Counted from the stretch's first letter, positions 36,465 through 45,826 are shown. The stretch is DNA of 64,000 bases from Thiosymbion sp942492625 (GCA_942492625.1 CALOFM010000050.1:1-64000), one strand, 5' to 3'. The notes: generated by a model not told the origin, from the sequence alone. Program-made: numbers and translations.

Positions 36465-36800
36465 ATGTCCAATTTTGGTCAAGAAGCAGGCAGTGGTTTT
36501 GGCGGATGCTTCACACGGACTTTTTCCTTTTTTACTCTGGGACTTGGAATATGGCTATTGGTTGATCCCACGGCATTGGGATCAAGTGGCGACATACCAG
36601 TTGATATATCGATGCCAGCATTATTGATAGTAGGATCTCATGGAGTCGTAACAAAATACTCTGAGGTTGGTATCTTCCGTAAGTTCTTGTGCTATATGTC
36701 AGGCGTTCCGGGTGCGGTTTTCGCGTTTAATGTCATAGGACGGTTCATTGGAATTATTTATTTGGAATGCGAAAAGGGCCAGGCTCGCTCGATATCGTAA
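36465..36800 (+). CDS. Small membrane protein, unknown
   Basis: A 111-residue protein has a good ribosome binding site (GCAGGAGAACAACC) before the ATG at 36465. A Gly/Phe-rich start (NFGQEAGSGFGGCF) leads into hydrophobic segments at about 16-33, 47-60 and 75-100, so about three membrane passes are likely. No family is recognised. It is AT-rich relative to flanking glgA and epmA, like the lipoprotein at 17.6 kb, which suggests foreign origin. It stands alone between convergent neighbours. Confidence 0.55.
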   Translation: MSNFGQEAGSGFGGCFTRTFSFFTLGLGIWLLVDPTALGSSGDIPVDISMPALLIVGSHGVVTKYSEVGIFRKFLCYMSGVPGAVFAFNVIGRFIGIIYLECEKGQARSIS

Positions 36801-36933
36801 AGTAATGAAGAACTCCGCCAAAAAATCACTTCAAGATCGCTCCGGGTGAACTCGAGCATCGACACCTTCCCCGGATGACCGCTCGGAATCTAGTCTCGAC
36901 ATGGCTCCCCTCCCGAGTCGTCCCTCCAACCTG

Positions 36934-37905
36934 CTATGCCCTCTCCACCGGAAACGCCAGTACTTCGTCGATATGGCAGCTTCCCGTCGCGATCATCAAC
37001 AGACGGTCCAGACCCAGGGCGACACCTGACGTCTCCGGCATACCTGCCTCCAGCGCGGCGAGGAATTCTTCGTCTATAGGCAGTCGGTCCAGCCTTGCAG
37101 CGCCCCGCTCTTTCAGGTCCGCGGTGAATCGGCGTCGCTGCTCCGCAGCGTCGGTGAGTTCTTGAAAGCCATTGGCAAGCTCGATACCTTCCAAGTACAG
37201 TTCAAAACGCTCGGCGACGGGGTCGGTGTCGGCTCGGATGCGGGCCAGCGCAGCCTGGCTCGGTGGATAGTCGTAAATGAAAGTCATGCAGTCCCGTCCC
37301 AGCTCGGGCTCGATGAAATGGCTGAGCAGCAGGTCGAGCCAGCCATCCGGTTTCAAGGACAAATCTTCGACGGCGGGAACGTCCTCCGCGGCGCGTTGCA
37401 GTGCCCGCATATTCGCCCGTAGCGGGTCCAGCCCCACGTAGGTCAGAAACAGCTCCCGATAGCTTAGGAATTCGACCACCAAGCCGGGCCGGTCAAGGGC
37501 GTGACGCACGAGGTCCGCAACCTCCGCCATCAGTTCACGATATCCCACACCCGGCCGGTACCACTCCAGAATGCTGAATTCCGGGTGATGCAGGCGTCCG
37601 CGCTCGCCGTCTCGAAATACCTTGCAGGTTTGATAGATGGGCCCGCTTCCCGCCGCCAGCAGGCGTTTCATGGGGAGCTCAGGAGAGGTGTGGAGGTAGA
37701 GTGTCTGCGGCCGTGCTCCCGCGCCGAGCCAGCCGGTGCGCAGACTCTGAAGGACAGGGTCGGTCGTGGCGGCGCGGGAAACGACAGGGGTTTCCACCTC
37801 CGTCACGCCTGCATCCGCGAAGAATCCGCGGATGCGCCCGAGCATTCGCGCCCGGGCACGCAGCACCTCATGCGGGGCACTGGGCCGCCAGGTCTCCGGC
37901 GTCAC
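36934..37905 (-). CDS. epmA: Elongation factor P lysine lysyltransferase
   Basis: This 323-residue class II lysyl-tRNA-synthetase-like enzyme (GenX/PoxA/YjeA) has no anticodon-binding domain, the length expected for EpmA. It attaches (R)-beta-lysine to the conserved Lys of EF-P. Visible are motif 2 (CKVFRDGERGRLHHPEFSILEWYRP) and motif 3 (TSGVALGLDRLLMIATG). Its start overlaps the end of efp by 4 bp, so modifier and substrate are co-translated; the partner EpmB lies divergently. Intact. Confidence 0.95.
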   Translation of the reverse strand: MTPETWRPSAPHEVLRARARMLGRIRGFFADAGVTEVETPVVSRAATTDPVLQSLRTGWLGAGARPQTLYLHTSPELPMKRLLAAGSGPIYQTCKVFRDGERGRLHHPEFSILEWYRPGVGYRELMAEVADLVRHALDRPGLVVEFLSYRELFLTYVGLDPLRANMRALQRAAEDVPAVEDLSLKPDGWLDLLLSHFIEPELGRDCMTFIYDYPPSQAALARIRADTDPVAERFELYLEGIELANGFQELTDAAEQRRRFTADLKERGAARLDRLPIDEEFLAALEAGMPETSGVALGLDRLLMIATGSCHIDEVLAFPVERA

Positions 37906-38474
37906 GCGTCCTTCGCGCGGGATACGTACTCGCCGGAGCGGGTGTCGACCTTGATCAGCTCGCCGGTCTGAACGAAAAGGGGGACGCGCACAACGGCCCC
38001 TGTCTCCAGGGTCGCGGGCTTTCCGCCGCCGCCGGAGGTGTCACCCTTGAGCCCGGGGTCCGTTTCGGTAATCTCAAGCACGACGAAGTTTGGGGGCTCG
38101 ATGCTCAGGGGAGAGCCGTTCCAGAGGGTTACCCCACACATATCCTGCTCCTTGATCCATTTGACGGAGTCTCCCAAAGCCGTGGCGTCGGCAGAGAGCT
38201 GCTCGTAAGATTCCGGGTCCATGAAGTGCCACATCTCGCCGTCATTGTAGAGATACTGCATCTGGGTATCATGAACGTCGGCGGCCTCAACAGAATCACC
38301 GGACTTGAAGGTCTTTTCCACCACGCGTCCGGTTTTCAGATTCTTTACCCGCACGCGATTGAACGCCTGGCCCTTTCCGGGCTTGACGAACTCGTTCTCG
38401 ACGATCACATATGGATCGCCGTCGAGCATGATCTTATGCCCGCCACGAAACTCATTGGTGCTGTAGGTTGCCAT
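37902..38474 (-). CDS. efp: Translation elongation factor P
   Basis: EF-P is 190 residues long, with the three-domain tRNA-shaped fold. Domain I carries FVKPGKGQAF with Lys34, the site modified by EpmA/EpmB. The following NRVRVKNLKTGRVVEKTFKSGD region and the closing DTRSGEYVSRA are the family signatures. It rescues ribosomes stalled at proline runs; the VWA protein and GlgA extension in this window contain such runs. Its start codon overlaps the upstream ATG of the divergent frame at 38473. Confidence 0.97.
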   Translation of the reverse strand: MATYSTNEFRGGHKIMLDGDPYVIVENEFVKPGKGQAFNRVRVKNLKTGRVVEKTFKSGDSVEAADVHDTQMQYLYNDGEMWHFMDPESYEQLSADATALGDSVKWIKEQDMCGVTLWNGSPLSIEPPNFVVLEITETDPGLKGDTSGGGGKPATLETGAVVRVPLFVQTGELIKVDTRSGEYVSRAKDA

Positions 38475-38508
38475 GTCTTCCTCTCGTCAGAAGGGCCCAA
38501 AACAGACA

Positions 38509-39582
38509 ATGTTAGCGCGAACAAAGCCCAGCTGTCAGGATGCGCTATGGAAGCGGGAGTTGGCCACCGCCATTACCCGCCCCGATGGGCTCTTGGATGC
38601 CCTAGATCTCGACAGATCCCTGCTGCCCGCCGCGCGGGCGGCATCCAAGGATTTCCGCCTGTTGGTTCCGCGAAACTACGCTGCACTCATGGAGCGCGGC
38701 AATCCCGACGATCCCCTGCTGCGTCAGGTCCTGCCCCTGGCGGACGAGCTTCAGGCTCCGACAGGCTTTAGCATCGATCCGGTGGGCGACCGGGCGGCCC
38801 TGTGCTCCCCCGGACTGCTACAAAAGTACCGGGGCCGTGCCTTGCTGCTAGTCACCGGCGCCTGCGCCATCCACTGCCGATATTGCTTTCGGCGTCATTT
38901 CGCCTACGGGGAAGGCTGTGCCCTTCCCGACCGCGCCGCCGGTGCCGTCGCCCGGCTCGCCCAAGACCCATCGGTCAGCGAGGTGATCCTGAGCGGGGGG
39001 GACCCCCTGATGTTGGACGATTTAGCCTTTGGGGCACTGCTCGATGAGCTGGCGTCGATCGCGCACCTTCAGCGCCTGCGCGTGCATACCCGTCTGCCCA
39101 TCGTCCTGCCCTCGCGGGTCACGGACGAACTGTGCCGAACCCTCGGCGCGAGCCGCCTTACGCCGATTGTGGTGGTGCATGCGAATCACGCCCGGGAGGT
39201 CTCGGAACAATCCGGACGCGCCCTGAAAAGCCTGCGTGACGCCGGCGCCGTACTGCTTAATCAAAGCGTGCTCCTGCGCGGCGTCAACGATTGCGGGGAC
39301 CGGCTCGCCGCTCTCAGCGAAGCCCTCTTCGTGTACGGGGTACTGCCTTATTACCTGCACATGCTCGACAGGGTCCGAGGCGCGGCGCATTTCGAGCTGG
39401 ACGAGCCGGGAGCGCTTCGGCTCATGGAACAGCTGCGTGTCAGGCTGCCAGGGTACCTGGTTCCGCGCCTGGTCCGTGAGGTGGCGGGCCGCCCCTGCAA
39501 GGACCCTGTCGGGCCTTTCAACCAGGATCCGAAGGCCCTGCTGGAAAACGCCTATGGTGTAAAGGTTCAGAAGGACCGATAA
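38509..39582 (+). CDS. epmB: EF-P beta-lysylation protein (lysine 2,3-aminomutase)
   Basis: This 357-residue radical SAM enzyme (YjeK) makes (R)-beta-lysine from lysine for EpmA. The 4Fe-4S motif CAIHCRYC is at Cys119/123/126. Conserved segments SEVILSGGDPLML, HTRLPIVLPSRVT and HMLDRVRGAAHFEL match. The ATG at 38509 is preferred over 38473 because the earlier start overlaps the divergent efp start codon and family homology begins near residue 10 of this version. It is divergent from efp-epmA; together they complete the pathway. Confidence 0.95.
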   Translation: MLARTKPSCQDALWKRELATAITRPDGLLDALDLDRSLLPAARAASKDFRLLVPRNYAALMERGNPDDPLLRQVLPLADELQAPTGFSIDPVGDRAALCSPGLLQKYRGRALLLVTGACAIHCRYCFRRHFAYGEGCALPDRAAGAVARLAQDPSVSEVILSGGDPLMLDDLAFGALLDELASIAHLQRLRVHTRLPIVLPSRVTDELCRTLGASRLTPIVVVHANHAREVSEQSGRALKSLRDAGAVLLNQSVLLRGVNDCGDRLAALSEALFVYGVLPYYLHMLDRVRGAAHFELDEPGALRLMEQLRVRLPGYLVPRLVREVAGRPCKDPVGPFNQDPKALLENAYGVKVQKDR

Positions 39583-39635
39583 TTTGCCCGTCAGACCCAC
39601 CACTGCACGAAACTCTAAGTCACAGACCAGCGAAC

Positions 39636-41717
39636 ATGGATTCACTTTCAAGCACGGCGTCCCTGCTCATACTCACCTCGAAGGAAGAGGAGGCGGAGGG
39701 TCTCATCAGGTCACTGCGTAACGGCGGACTGGCTGTTGGCTGTATCTACACCAGCGAGCCCGAACGCTTGGAGGAGCTGACCACGACCAACCCCTTCGAG
39801 CTCATTCTCTGCTGCGAGTACGACCCCGACATCGACTTGAACGCCTGTATGTCCCAATACCGGGAGCTGGACACGGATATTCCACTGGTCATCATCGCGG
39901 ACGGTGCTACAGAATCATCGGCCCTTATCGACGCCCTGCGTTCGGGCGCCAGGGATTTGACCGAGCATGGGGATTCGGACCACCTGCAGCTAGTAGTCGC
40001 CCGTGAGCTAGCGGACTTCGGACATCGACGCGCCGAGTCCCGTATGCGCGAACGCCTTGAGGAGTGCGAGCAAAGGTCCCGCGAGCTCGTCGACGCGTCC
40101 GTCGAAGCCGTCGCATTCCTAAAGGAAGGCATACACGTTCAGGTCAATCCCGCTTATCAAGAGCTCGTCGGCTTCGACAAGGTGGAAGACCTCGACGGTT
40201 ATCCGCTGCTCGACATCATCGCAACCGAAGACCAAGCGAAAGCCAGGGAGGCCCTGCGCGCAGTGGAGCTGCACCGCGCGGCCAAGCCGGTAGAGCTGAA
40301 CGTAGGGTTTATTCGCGCCGACGGCGGACACTTCGAAGCCCACTTGACGGCCACAGCCTCAAAGCTGGACGGTGAGCCTTGCGTCCGCATCACAACCCGT
40401 GAGAAAGGATGCGGGATCCAGGAATCCGGACCTGGGACCTTGGATGCGGACACTGGCCTTCCGAACCGAAAAGCGCTGATGGACGAGCTCGACTCCAGAC
40501 TCGCCGAAACGGGCGCCGGACGCACGCCCTTCGCCGTTATTTATGTCGGCATCAGCGTCTTGCCTAAGTTGATGCTGAACCGCAGCCTGACGTTTGGACT
40601 CAAGGCAGCGGCTGAGCTCGGAACCACCCTGCAAGCCCTGGCGCCGTCAGATGCCTACATCGCGAGGATCTGCGATGACGCATACATTTTGCTGATCTCC
40701 GATCTGGAACAGGCCGAGGCAGCTGAGCTTGCCGCAATGATCAGACGGGATCTGCAATTGCCGTTGGACAAGGCTCCGGATGAAGACGCCGCTCCCCAAT
40801 GCGGCACAGGCCTGACGCTCGCCGACTCCATTTCCCCCTCCGCGTCCGATTTGCTCGATACGGTTTACCGGGAATATATGTTCGGCGCCCTGGAGCCATC
40901 ACCGGGACAAGATGCGGCGAGACCGACCGTGCCACCGGAGAGCGTCCAACCCAAGAGTGCGCCGGAAGAACAAAGCAGGTTGACCGCACGAATCAAGCAT
41001 GCCCTCGACGTCGAGGGGTTTCAGCTGGCTTACCAGCCGATCGTGAGCCTGAAGGGAGACAGCCAGGAAAGCTATAACGTCCTCCTGCGCTTGCGTGACG
41101 ACGACAGGACCTTGATCGAGGCTAAGGATTTTCTCCCCGCGGCGGTCGAATCGGGCAACATGGTAGCCATCGACCGCTGGGTATTGCGCAACGCCATCTC
41201 CGAAGTCGCCGCACAGCGATCGAAGGGGCGGAAGCTCAACTTTTTCGTCAACGTCTCCGAGCAAACGTTGCAAGAAGCTAAGCTTCTGCTTTGGATCTGC
41301 GACTACCTGCGAGAATACCATGCGCGAGGCAACTGGCTGACGCTGCAGATTCTCGAAGAGCATGCCCGCAGCCACGCAGCCGCCTTCACCAGGCTAAGCG
41401 AAGGTTTGCGAAAGGTCAGGTGCCGCGTGGCACTCAACCGTTTTGGCGAGGGGCCTAACCCCGAGCTCCTGCTGCGAAGCCTACGCCTGGATTTCGTTAA
41501 GTTCCCGCCGAATATCGGCCAGGGTCTAGCGGAGGACAAGACACAACAAGAGCGGCTTCAGGAGCTAACCAAGCTGTGCCGCGACTCAGGCGTGAAGAGC
41601 GTGGTCACCGGGGTGGAAGATGCCCGCTCATTGACGGTGCTCTGGACCGCGGGTATCGACTACGTGCAGGGCAACTTCCTGCAGCGACCGAGCGTTTCCA
41701 TCGTCAAGTCCACTTAG
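39636..41717 (+). CDS. FimX-like degenerate GGDEF/EAL protein
   Basis: This 693-residue protein has a REC-like domain (about 8-130, lacking a clear phospho-acceptor), a PAS domain (about 150-255), a GGDEF domain (about 265-410) and an EAL domain (about 445-690). The GGDEF signature is replaced by ICDDAYILL, so there is no cyclase activity. The EAL motif position reads NVLLRL instead of E-x-LLR, so a phosphodiesterase Glu is missing. Length and domain order match FimX, a c-di-GMP receptor controlling type IV pili and twitching. A c-di-GMP-binding effector is likely. It follows epmB by 53 bp. Confidence 0.85.
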   Translation: MDSLSSTASLLILTSKEEEAEGLIRSLRNGGLAVGCIYTSEPERLEELTTTNPFELILCCEYDPDIDLNACMSQYRELDTDIPLVIIADGATESSALIDALRSGARDLTEHGDSDHLQLVVARELADFGHRRAESRMRERLEECEQRSRELVDASVEAVAFLKEGIHVQVNPAYQELVGFDKVEDLDGYPLLDIIATEDQAKAREALRAVELHRAAKPVELNVGFIRADGGHFEAHLTATASKLDGEPCVRITTREKGCGIQESGPGTLDADTGLPNRKALMDELDSRLAETGAGRTPFAVIYVGISVLPKLMLNRSLTFGLKAAAELGTTLQALAPSDAYIARICDDAYILLISDLEQAEAAELAAMIRRDLQLPLDKAPDEDAAPQCGTGLTLADSISPSASDLLDTVYREYMFGALEPSPGQDAARPTVPPESVQPKSAPEEQSRLTARIKHALDVEGFQLAYQPIVSLKGDSQESYNVLLRLRDDDRTLIEAKDFLPAAVESGNMVAIDRWVLRNAISEVAAQRSKGRKLNFFVNVSEQTLQEAKLLLWICDYLREYHARGNWLTLQILEEHARSHAAAFTRLSEGLRKVRCRVALNRFGEGPNPELLLRSLRLDFVKFPPNIGQGLAEDKTQQERLQELTKLCRDSGVKSVVTGVEDARSLTVLWTAGIDYVQGNFLQRPSVSIVKST

Positions 41718-41760
41718 GAGTCCGACCGGTTTGCGCGTTCGTCTGACAGGCTACCCGGGA

Positions 41761-42675
41761 TCATGTCTCGTTCGCCACACCATGGGGCACATGCCCCGTC
41801 GCCACCAGGGCGCTGGCGGAGTCGCAATGCGCGCGCTGGTCATCGAAGAAGAAATCCGCACTGAACGCCTTCAGAAAAGGCCCCTTGTCGAAACCACCAA
41901 GGAACAGGGATTCGTCGATCCTGATCCCCCAAGTGCGCAGAGTCCGGATGACGCGCTCGTGGGACGGCGCACCCCGAGCCGTGATCAACGCCGTGCGCAA
42001 TGGAGACTCCTCCGCCGGAAACAACCGCTGAATCTCGTGAAGAGCGGCCAAGAATGCCTTGAATGGCCCCCCCCGTAGCGGCTCGTGTGCCGCTGCCCGC
42101 TCGGTGGCGTTGAAGGCGTCCAGACCATCCCTGCGGTAGACCTGCTCCGCCTCGTCCGAGAACAGCACAGCATCCCCGTCGAAGGCGACGCGAAGCTGCT
42201 GCTCTTCTTCAGCACGAGGTGCGCGCTGAAGCGGAAGTATGGTCGCAGCGGCGCAACCCGCTTCCAGGGCCATGCGCACGTCATTCGGGTCCGCGGAGAG
42301 GAACAAGTTGGCGCCGAACGCGGAGACATAGCTGTACGGGCTGCATCCTCCGGTGAAAGCGGCGCGGGTAATGCCGAGCGCGTAGTGTCGTATGGAATTG
42401 AAGACCCGAAGCCCGGTGTCGGAGCTGTTGCGCGAGAGCAGTATCAGCTCCACCTGGCCCAGCGCGCCGAGGCGCTCGTTCAGCGTCAACAACTTTTTCG
42501 CCATGGGAAAGGCGACGCCCGGCTCGAGCACCTTGTCCTCCTGCTCGATTTGATATCGGCAGTAAGCGTCGACGCCTTCTGTCTCGAACACTTGGTGCGA
42601 GGCGCTCAGATCGAACAGCGCCCGGGAGGAGATGGCGACGACGAGGCGCACTTGGCAAGAGTCCGACTCACTCAT
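41761..42675 (-). CDS. 5'-nucleotidase (PF06189 type)
   Basis: This 304-residue cytosolic protein opens CQVRLVVAISSRALFDLSASHQVF. It contains LSRNSSDTGLRVFNSIRHY, GGCSPYSYVSAFGANLFLSADP, VAFDGDAVLFSDEAEQVY and the closing LFLGGFDKGPFLKAFSADFFFDDQ, the hallmark blocks of the bacterial 5'-nucleotidase family. DGDAV and FFFDDQ resemble the HAD-type aspartates that bind metal. It hydrolyses nucleoside monophosphates to nucleosides. The ATG at 42675 was chosen; the frame opens earlier without family similarity. It is convergent with the FimX-like gene. Confidence 0.88.
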   Translation of the reverse strand: MSESDSCQVRLVVAISSRALFDLSASHQVFETEGVDAYCRYQIEQEDKVLEPGVAFPMAKKLLTLNERLGALGQVELILLSRNSSDTGLRVFNSIRHYALGITRAAFTGGCSPYSYVSAFGANLFLSADPNDVRMALEAGCAAATILPLQRAPRAEEEQQLRVAFDGDAVLFSDEAEQVYRRDGLDAFNATERAAAHEPLRGGPFKAFLAALHEIQRLFPAEESPLRTALITARGAPSHERVIRTLRTWGIRIDESLFLGGFDKGPFLKAFSADFFFDDQRAHCDSASALVATGHVPHGVANET

Positions 42676-42762
42676 GACATCAGCGCATCGCCGAGTCAGA
42701 GCGCGCCGGGAGTTCGTCTTGCGGAAGCGTAAAGCGAAACGCCGGTTTGGCCGCAACTCCCG

Positions 42763-43296
42763 TCACCAAGGCATGAACCCATTCATAAAGTTCATGGGAC
42801 GGCTGATACTGCGGTTCATAATGGCCATGTCGTCGCGCATGTGCGAGGTGGTGAACGTCATGGACTGAATCGCCTGATCCATGGTCTCCATGCTGGTCAA
42901 CATGGGCTCCAATGTGCTTACGTCGCGTGATATAGACTCGACGCTGACAGCCATGGTCCGAACATTCGCACTCATCTGGCCGACATTATCCGAAATGGAC
43001 TGCATGTTGCTGGCCAGGACGGTCATGTTGGAGTCTACGCTGATGGCGAGATAGTGGACGTCCTTAGCCAAACTGAACACCAGGTAGAACCCATAAGCGG
43101 CCAGGATGATGAACGCGAACAGGGATGGATAGACGATGAGCTCCCAGCGCTTGGCGCTGGTCTCAAACGCCTGCGACAAACGGTCGATGGCGTAGGCGTT
43201 GAGCTCGGCGTTTGCCGTCGTCTCGCCGCCCCCGGGATCCCGTTCCCTCGGACCGGTACCCTCTGTCGTGTCAGGATGTTTCTCGTTGTCCGTCAT
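42763..43296 (-). CDS. Single-pass membrane protein with long coiled coil
   Basis: A 177-residue protein has a charged N-terminal tail (1-45), one transmembrane helix (about 53-75, YPSLFAFIILAAYGFYLVFSL) and a long coiled coil. In the coiled coil, seven-residue periodicity runs through SNMQSISDNVGQMSANVRTM and onward, ending in a Met/Asn-rich tail (RPMNFMNGFMPW). It looks like a structural or scaffolding subunit. Genes for an orphan ParA ATPase and exported proteins lie beside it in the same direction. I do not recognise a named family. Confidence 0.7.
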   Translation of the reverse strand: MTDNEKHPDTTEGTGPRERDPGGGETTANAELNAYAIDRLSQAFETSAKRWELIVYPSLFAFIILAAYGFYLVFSLAKDVHYLAISVDSNMTVLASNMQSISDNVGQMSANVRTMAVSVESISRDVSTLEPMLTSMETMDQAIQSMTFTTSHMRDDMAIMNRSISRPMNFMNGFMPW

Positions 43297-43428
43297 ATCG
43301 GAAAAGAGTTATCGAACTTACAGCTTCTCGATCCTTAAAAAGATTAACATAGATTTTCCGTTACACAAGCCAACATCATTAACCCTTAACCCGCTCCGCT
43401 TTGCCGGCCTGGGACGCGGGCTATGGGC

Positions 43429-44061
43429 TCAACTGACCAGATTCGGGTAGAGGGCAGCGGCCAGCGAAAAAAACTCCCGCGATCCCTTGCCGCGAGGGTC
43501 CAGCTCGAAAACGGCCAATCCCTCGCTGAACGAGCGCCGAAACACGGTGCGCTGGGACAACCGGGGCTTGATGAACTTGATACCCGGAAGGGAAACCAGC
43601 GCAGCCGCAGCCTCGTTGGTTTCACGCACCGCATGGTGAGTATCGCCACGGTTGATAAACCCGATGATCTCCGCCGGCTTCTCCCGCGGCATCGACTGCA
43701 CCAGGTGAATGTAGCGCTGAGTGGACCAGATGTCGGCCTGAGAGGGCGGGACAGGGACAACCACCCGGTCGCACAGCTCCAGCGCCCGGCGCATGGAATC
43801 CATATCCGAGGTACCGACATCGATGAGTGTCTCGTCGGCTGCGGCAAGCCGCTTCGGGGTCAAGCCTGCCTTGTCGTCGACCCGCAACAGCGGGTCAAAC
43901 CCCTCCTCCGTGCGAACGTCGACAACGTCGGTCAGAGTCGCTTGGGGGTCCGCATCGATGAGCTGAACGTTCACGTCCGCCATCGCGAGCCAAACCGCCA
44001 GATTGAAGGAGACGGTGCTCTTGCCCGACCCCCCTTTGAGACTTCCGATTATGGTTATCAT
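43429..44061 (-). CDS. Orphan ParA-family ATPase
   Basis: A 210-residue P-loop ATPase of the MinD/ParA type. The deviant Walker A is KGGSGKST (residues 9-16), followed by switch region LIDADPQATLTD and Walker B-like ETLIDVGTSD; the late VVVPVPPSQADIWSTQRYI matches small ParA proteins. No parB or centromere is visible. Orphan ParA proteins often position protein complexes, such as chemoreceptor arrays, carboxysomes or secretion machines. The neighbouring coiled-coil membrane protein is the natural candidate partner. Confidence 0.88.
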   Translation of the reverse strand: MITIIGSLKGGSGKSTVSFNLAVWLAMADVNVQLIDADPQATLTDVVDVRTEEGFDPLLRVDDKAGLTPKRLAAADETLIDVGTSDMDSMRRALELCDRVVVPVPPSQADIWSTQRYIHLVQSMPREKPAEIIGFINRGDTHHAVRETNEAAAALVSLPGIKFIKPRLSQRTVFRRSFSEGLAVFELDPRGKGSREFFSLAAALYPNLVS

Positions 44062-44086
44062 CGGCAGATCTCACAGCGCTCGGGGA

Positions 44087-44887
44087 TTAACGCCCGGGAG
44101 CCTGAGCCGGGGGCTGGCTCGGCGCGCCTTGCGGAGACTCCATGCGCTCATAGCCCGCGGGAATGTTGAACAGCTCGTCGGGTTGCTTGCCGACACGAAT
44201 GTTCGTCAGCTCGCTGACCATGCCGCCGGGAAACTCCTGCCGCACCGCGAGCTCGAGCTCCGGGTCGAACCACTGAAAGCTGCGCATCTCCGGCTGGTTG
44301 GGCGCCGTCGCGACCATCTCCCATTTCTCGACCTTGCGGCCATCGAGGTCTTCCTCTCCGACAAGCTTGAGCTCCGAAACCTGACCATCCGGCATCTCCT
44401 GACGCAGGGGAATTCCGCGCTCTTTGTCGATCCACTGCGTGCTCTTCATGGTCTTCCCCTGATGGGAGGCAACCATCTCCCACTTGACCGCGGTGCGCCC
44501 GCCGATATCTTCCTCGCCGAGGTTGCGACAGGTCAACCCGGGCATACCACTGCAGGGATCATCTGTCGCAGATGACTTCTCGCCGGAAAGCTGGCCGACG
44601 GGATCGCCCAGCTTGCGCTCCATGTACTCTTTCTGATCAGGAAACAGGATCCACTCGACACCGCGGTTTTCATCGGTTACGCGAATGACCTGCTGTCCCT
44701 GATGCGACATCTCTGTGCGCATCCGCTTGTCGCCAACGTACATCTTGCTGGATGACATATCTCCCTTTGACCCACGCTGGACCGACTCGGCGGAAAACTC
44801 CGCGCCAGCGACCGCGATTCCCCCGTACAACACTGCCGCAAGCCCGAGTGCAAGGGGGTAACGAGACGCGTACTTCGCAATTTTCAT
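44087..44887 (-). CDS. Exported DUF4412/LolA-like protein
   Basis: This 266-residue protein starts at an ATG at 44887 with a GAGG site. The signal peptide ends near residue 28 (GIAVAGA). The mature part has an internal duplication: GRTAVKWEMVASHQGKTMKS, then WIDKERGIPLRQEMPDG, and again GRKVEKWEMVATAPNQPEMRS, then WFDPELELAVRQEFPGG. This fits outer-membrane lipoprotein-sorting-like/DUF4412 beta-sheet domains that bind lipid. The tail is Pro/Gln-rich. It lies 25 bp ahead of the ParA gene. Confidence 0.7.
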   Translation of the reverse strand: MKIAKYASRYPLALGLAAVLYGGIAVAGAEFSAESVQRGSKGDMSSSKMYVGDKRMRTEMSHQGQQVIRVTDENRGVEWILFPDQKEYMERKLGDPVGQLSGEKSSATDDPCSGMPGLTCRNLGEEDIGGRTAVKWEMVASHQGKTMKSTQWIDKERGIPLRQEMPDGQVSELKLVGEEDLDGRKVEKWEMVATAPNQPEMRSFQWFDPELELAVRQEFPGGMVSELTNIRVGKQPDELFNIPAGYERMESPQGAPSQPPAQAPGR

Positions 44888-45127
44888 GACCTCATGCTCC
44901 TTCGTCTATGTAGTGAGATTCCGAGCAGACCCTACAGAGATCCGATCGGCCGCGGAGTCCGGAAACGTAGGTCTCCGGTATCCCGAATATAAAAAACGGA
45001 TTGAAAACCCGTGCTGCATCGCAAAACACCTGTGCTCCCGTTTTCCCCCGAGCGTCCGCCCGCGCTGAGACCGCGCACAACCCTGCGGGCACCTGAAAGC
45101 GAACCTGAGCAAGCAAGCCAAAGGCCA

Positions 45128-45826
45128 TCAGCGCCGCTCGCCATAGTAGCGCTTGAACCAATTGTCCGATTGGTACCCGAACGCCTCCTTGGTTCGCAAT
45201 GGGTCGTTGGGCCTAGGCTTTACCCCTAAGCGGTCGGGCTCGCGCGGACGCCAGCCTGTTGTCGAATCCAACCGCTCGCGTTCCTGGTCGGTCAAGGGAC
45301 GAAACTGGTAGCCGTACCTCCGGGATTCCGCACCCCGGCCGGAGGGACTGGCGGGACTGTCACCACGGAAGCGATAACCTCGATACGCATACGGTAGCAT
45401 ATCGCCGCGCATGCCCAGCTGGTCCGGAGGGCCTCCGCGCGGGGCCTCTGACACGCCCGGGCGGCGCCCCCACGGATCTTGCCGGTGGGGGGTCACTTGC
45501 TCGGGCGCCGGATAGGTCCGGCGTCCGCCGCCCGATGACTGGTCTGGATAGGGCTCGGACCAGGGTTGTGGACCAGGCTCCCACTGTGCCGGCTCACTGG
45601 CCCATTCCTGGACGAAGCCGGATGGATACGCCTGTTCCCAGCTCCGGAAATCGGGAGATTGCGCCTGGTAGCGAGGCGCTGGGTTCCCGTAGTCGGGCTG
45701 CACCGAATAGGCGTCGACCGCAGGTGGATAGGGCTCAGGCTCGTAGCCTTGGCCGGAAAGCACCGGCCCGATTGCGTACAAAAAAAGCACAACAAATGCA
45801 ACGAAGGGCGAAACAGGTGATTTCAT
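45128..45826 (-). CDS. Exported Pro/Tyr/Gly/Arg-rich low-complexity protein
   Basis: This 232-residue protein has a signal peptide (1-24, ...GPVLSG). The mature part is low in hydrophobics and rich in Pro, Tyr, Gly, Gln, Trp and Arg (YEPEPYPPAVDAYSVQPDYG, then SEPAQWEPGPQPWSEPYPD). The end is better ordered: RRYGYQFRPLTDQERERLD, then EAFGYQSDNWFKRYYGERR. Composition resembles surface or sulfur-globule-coat proteins, but this is an inference from composition only. It is next to the RND pump. No clear ribosome binding site. Confidence 0.55.
   Translation of the reverse strand: MKSPVSPFVAFVVLFLYAIGPVLSGQGYEPEPYPPAVDAYSVQPDYGNPAPRYQAQSPDFRSWEQAYPSGFVQEWASEPAQWEPGPQPWSEPYPDQSSGGGRRTYPAPEQVTPHRQDPWGRRPGVSEAPRGGPPDQLGMRGDMLPYAYRGYRFRGDSPASPSGRGAESRRYGYQFRPLTDQERERLDSTTGWRPREPDRLGVKPRPNDPLRTKEAFGYQSDNWFKRYYGERR

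Noticed and set aside
38473..38508. Earlier ATG start for epmB at 38473
   Set aside because: It would overlap the divergent efp start codon and adds residues without family similarity.
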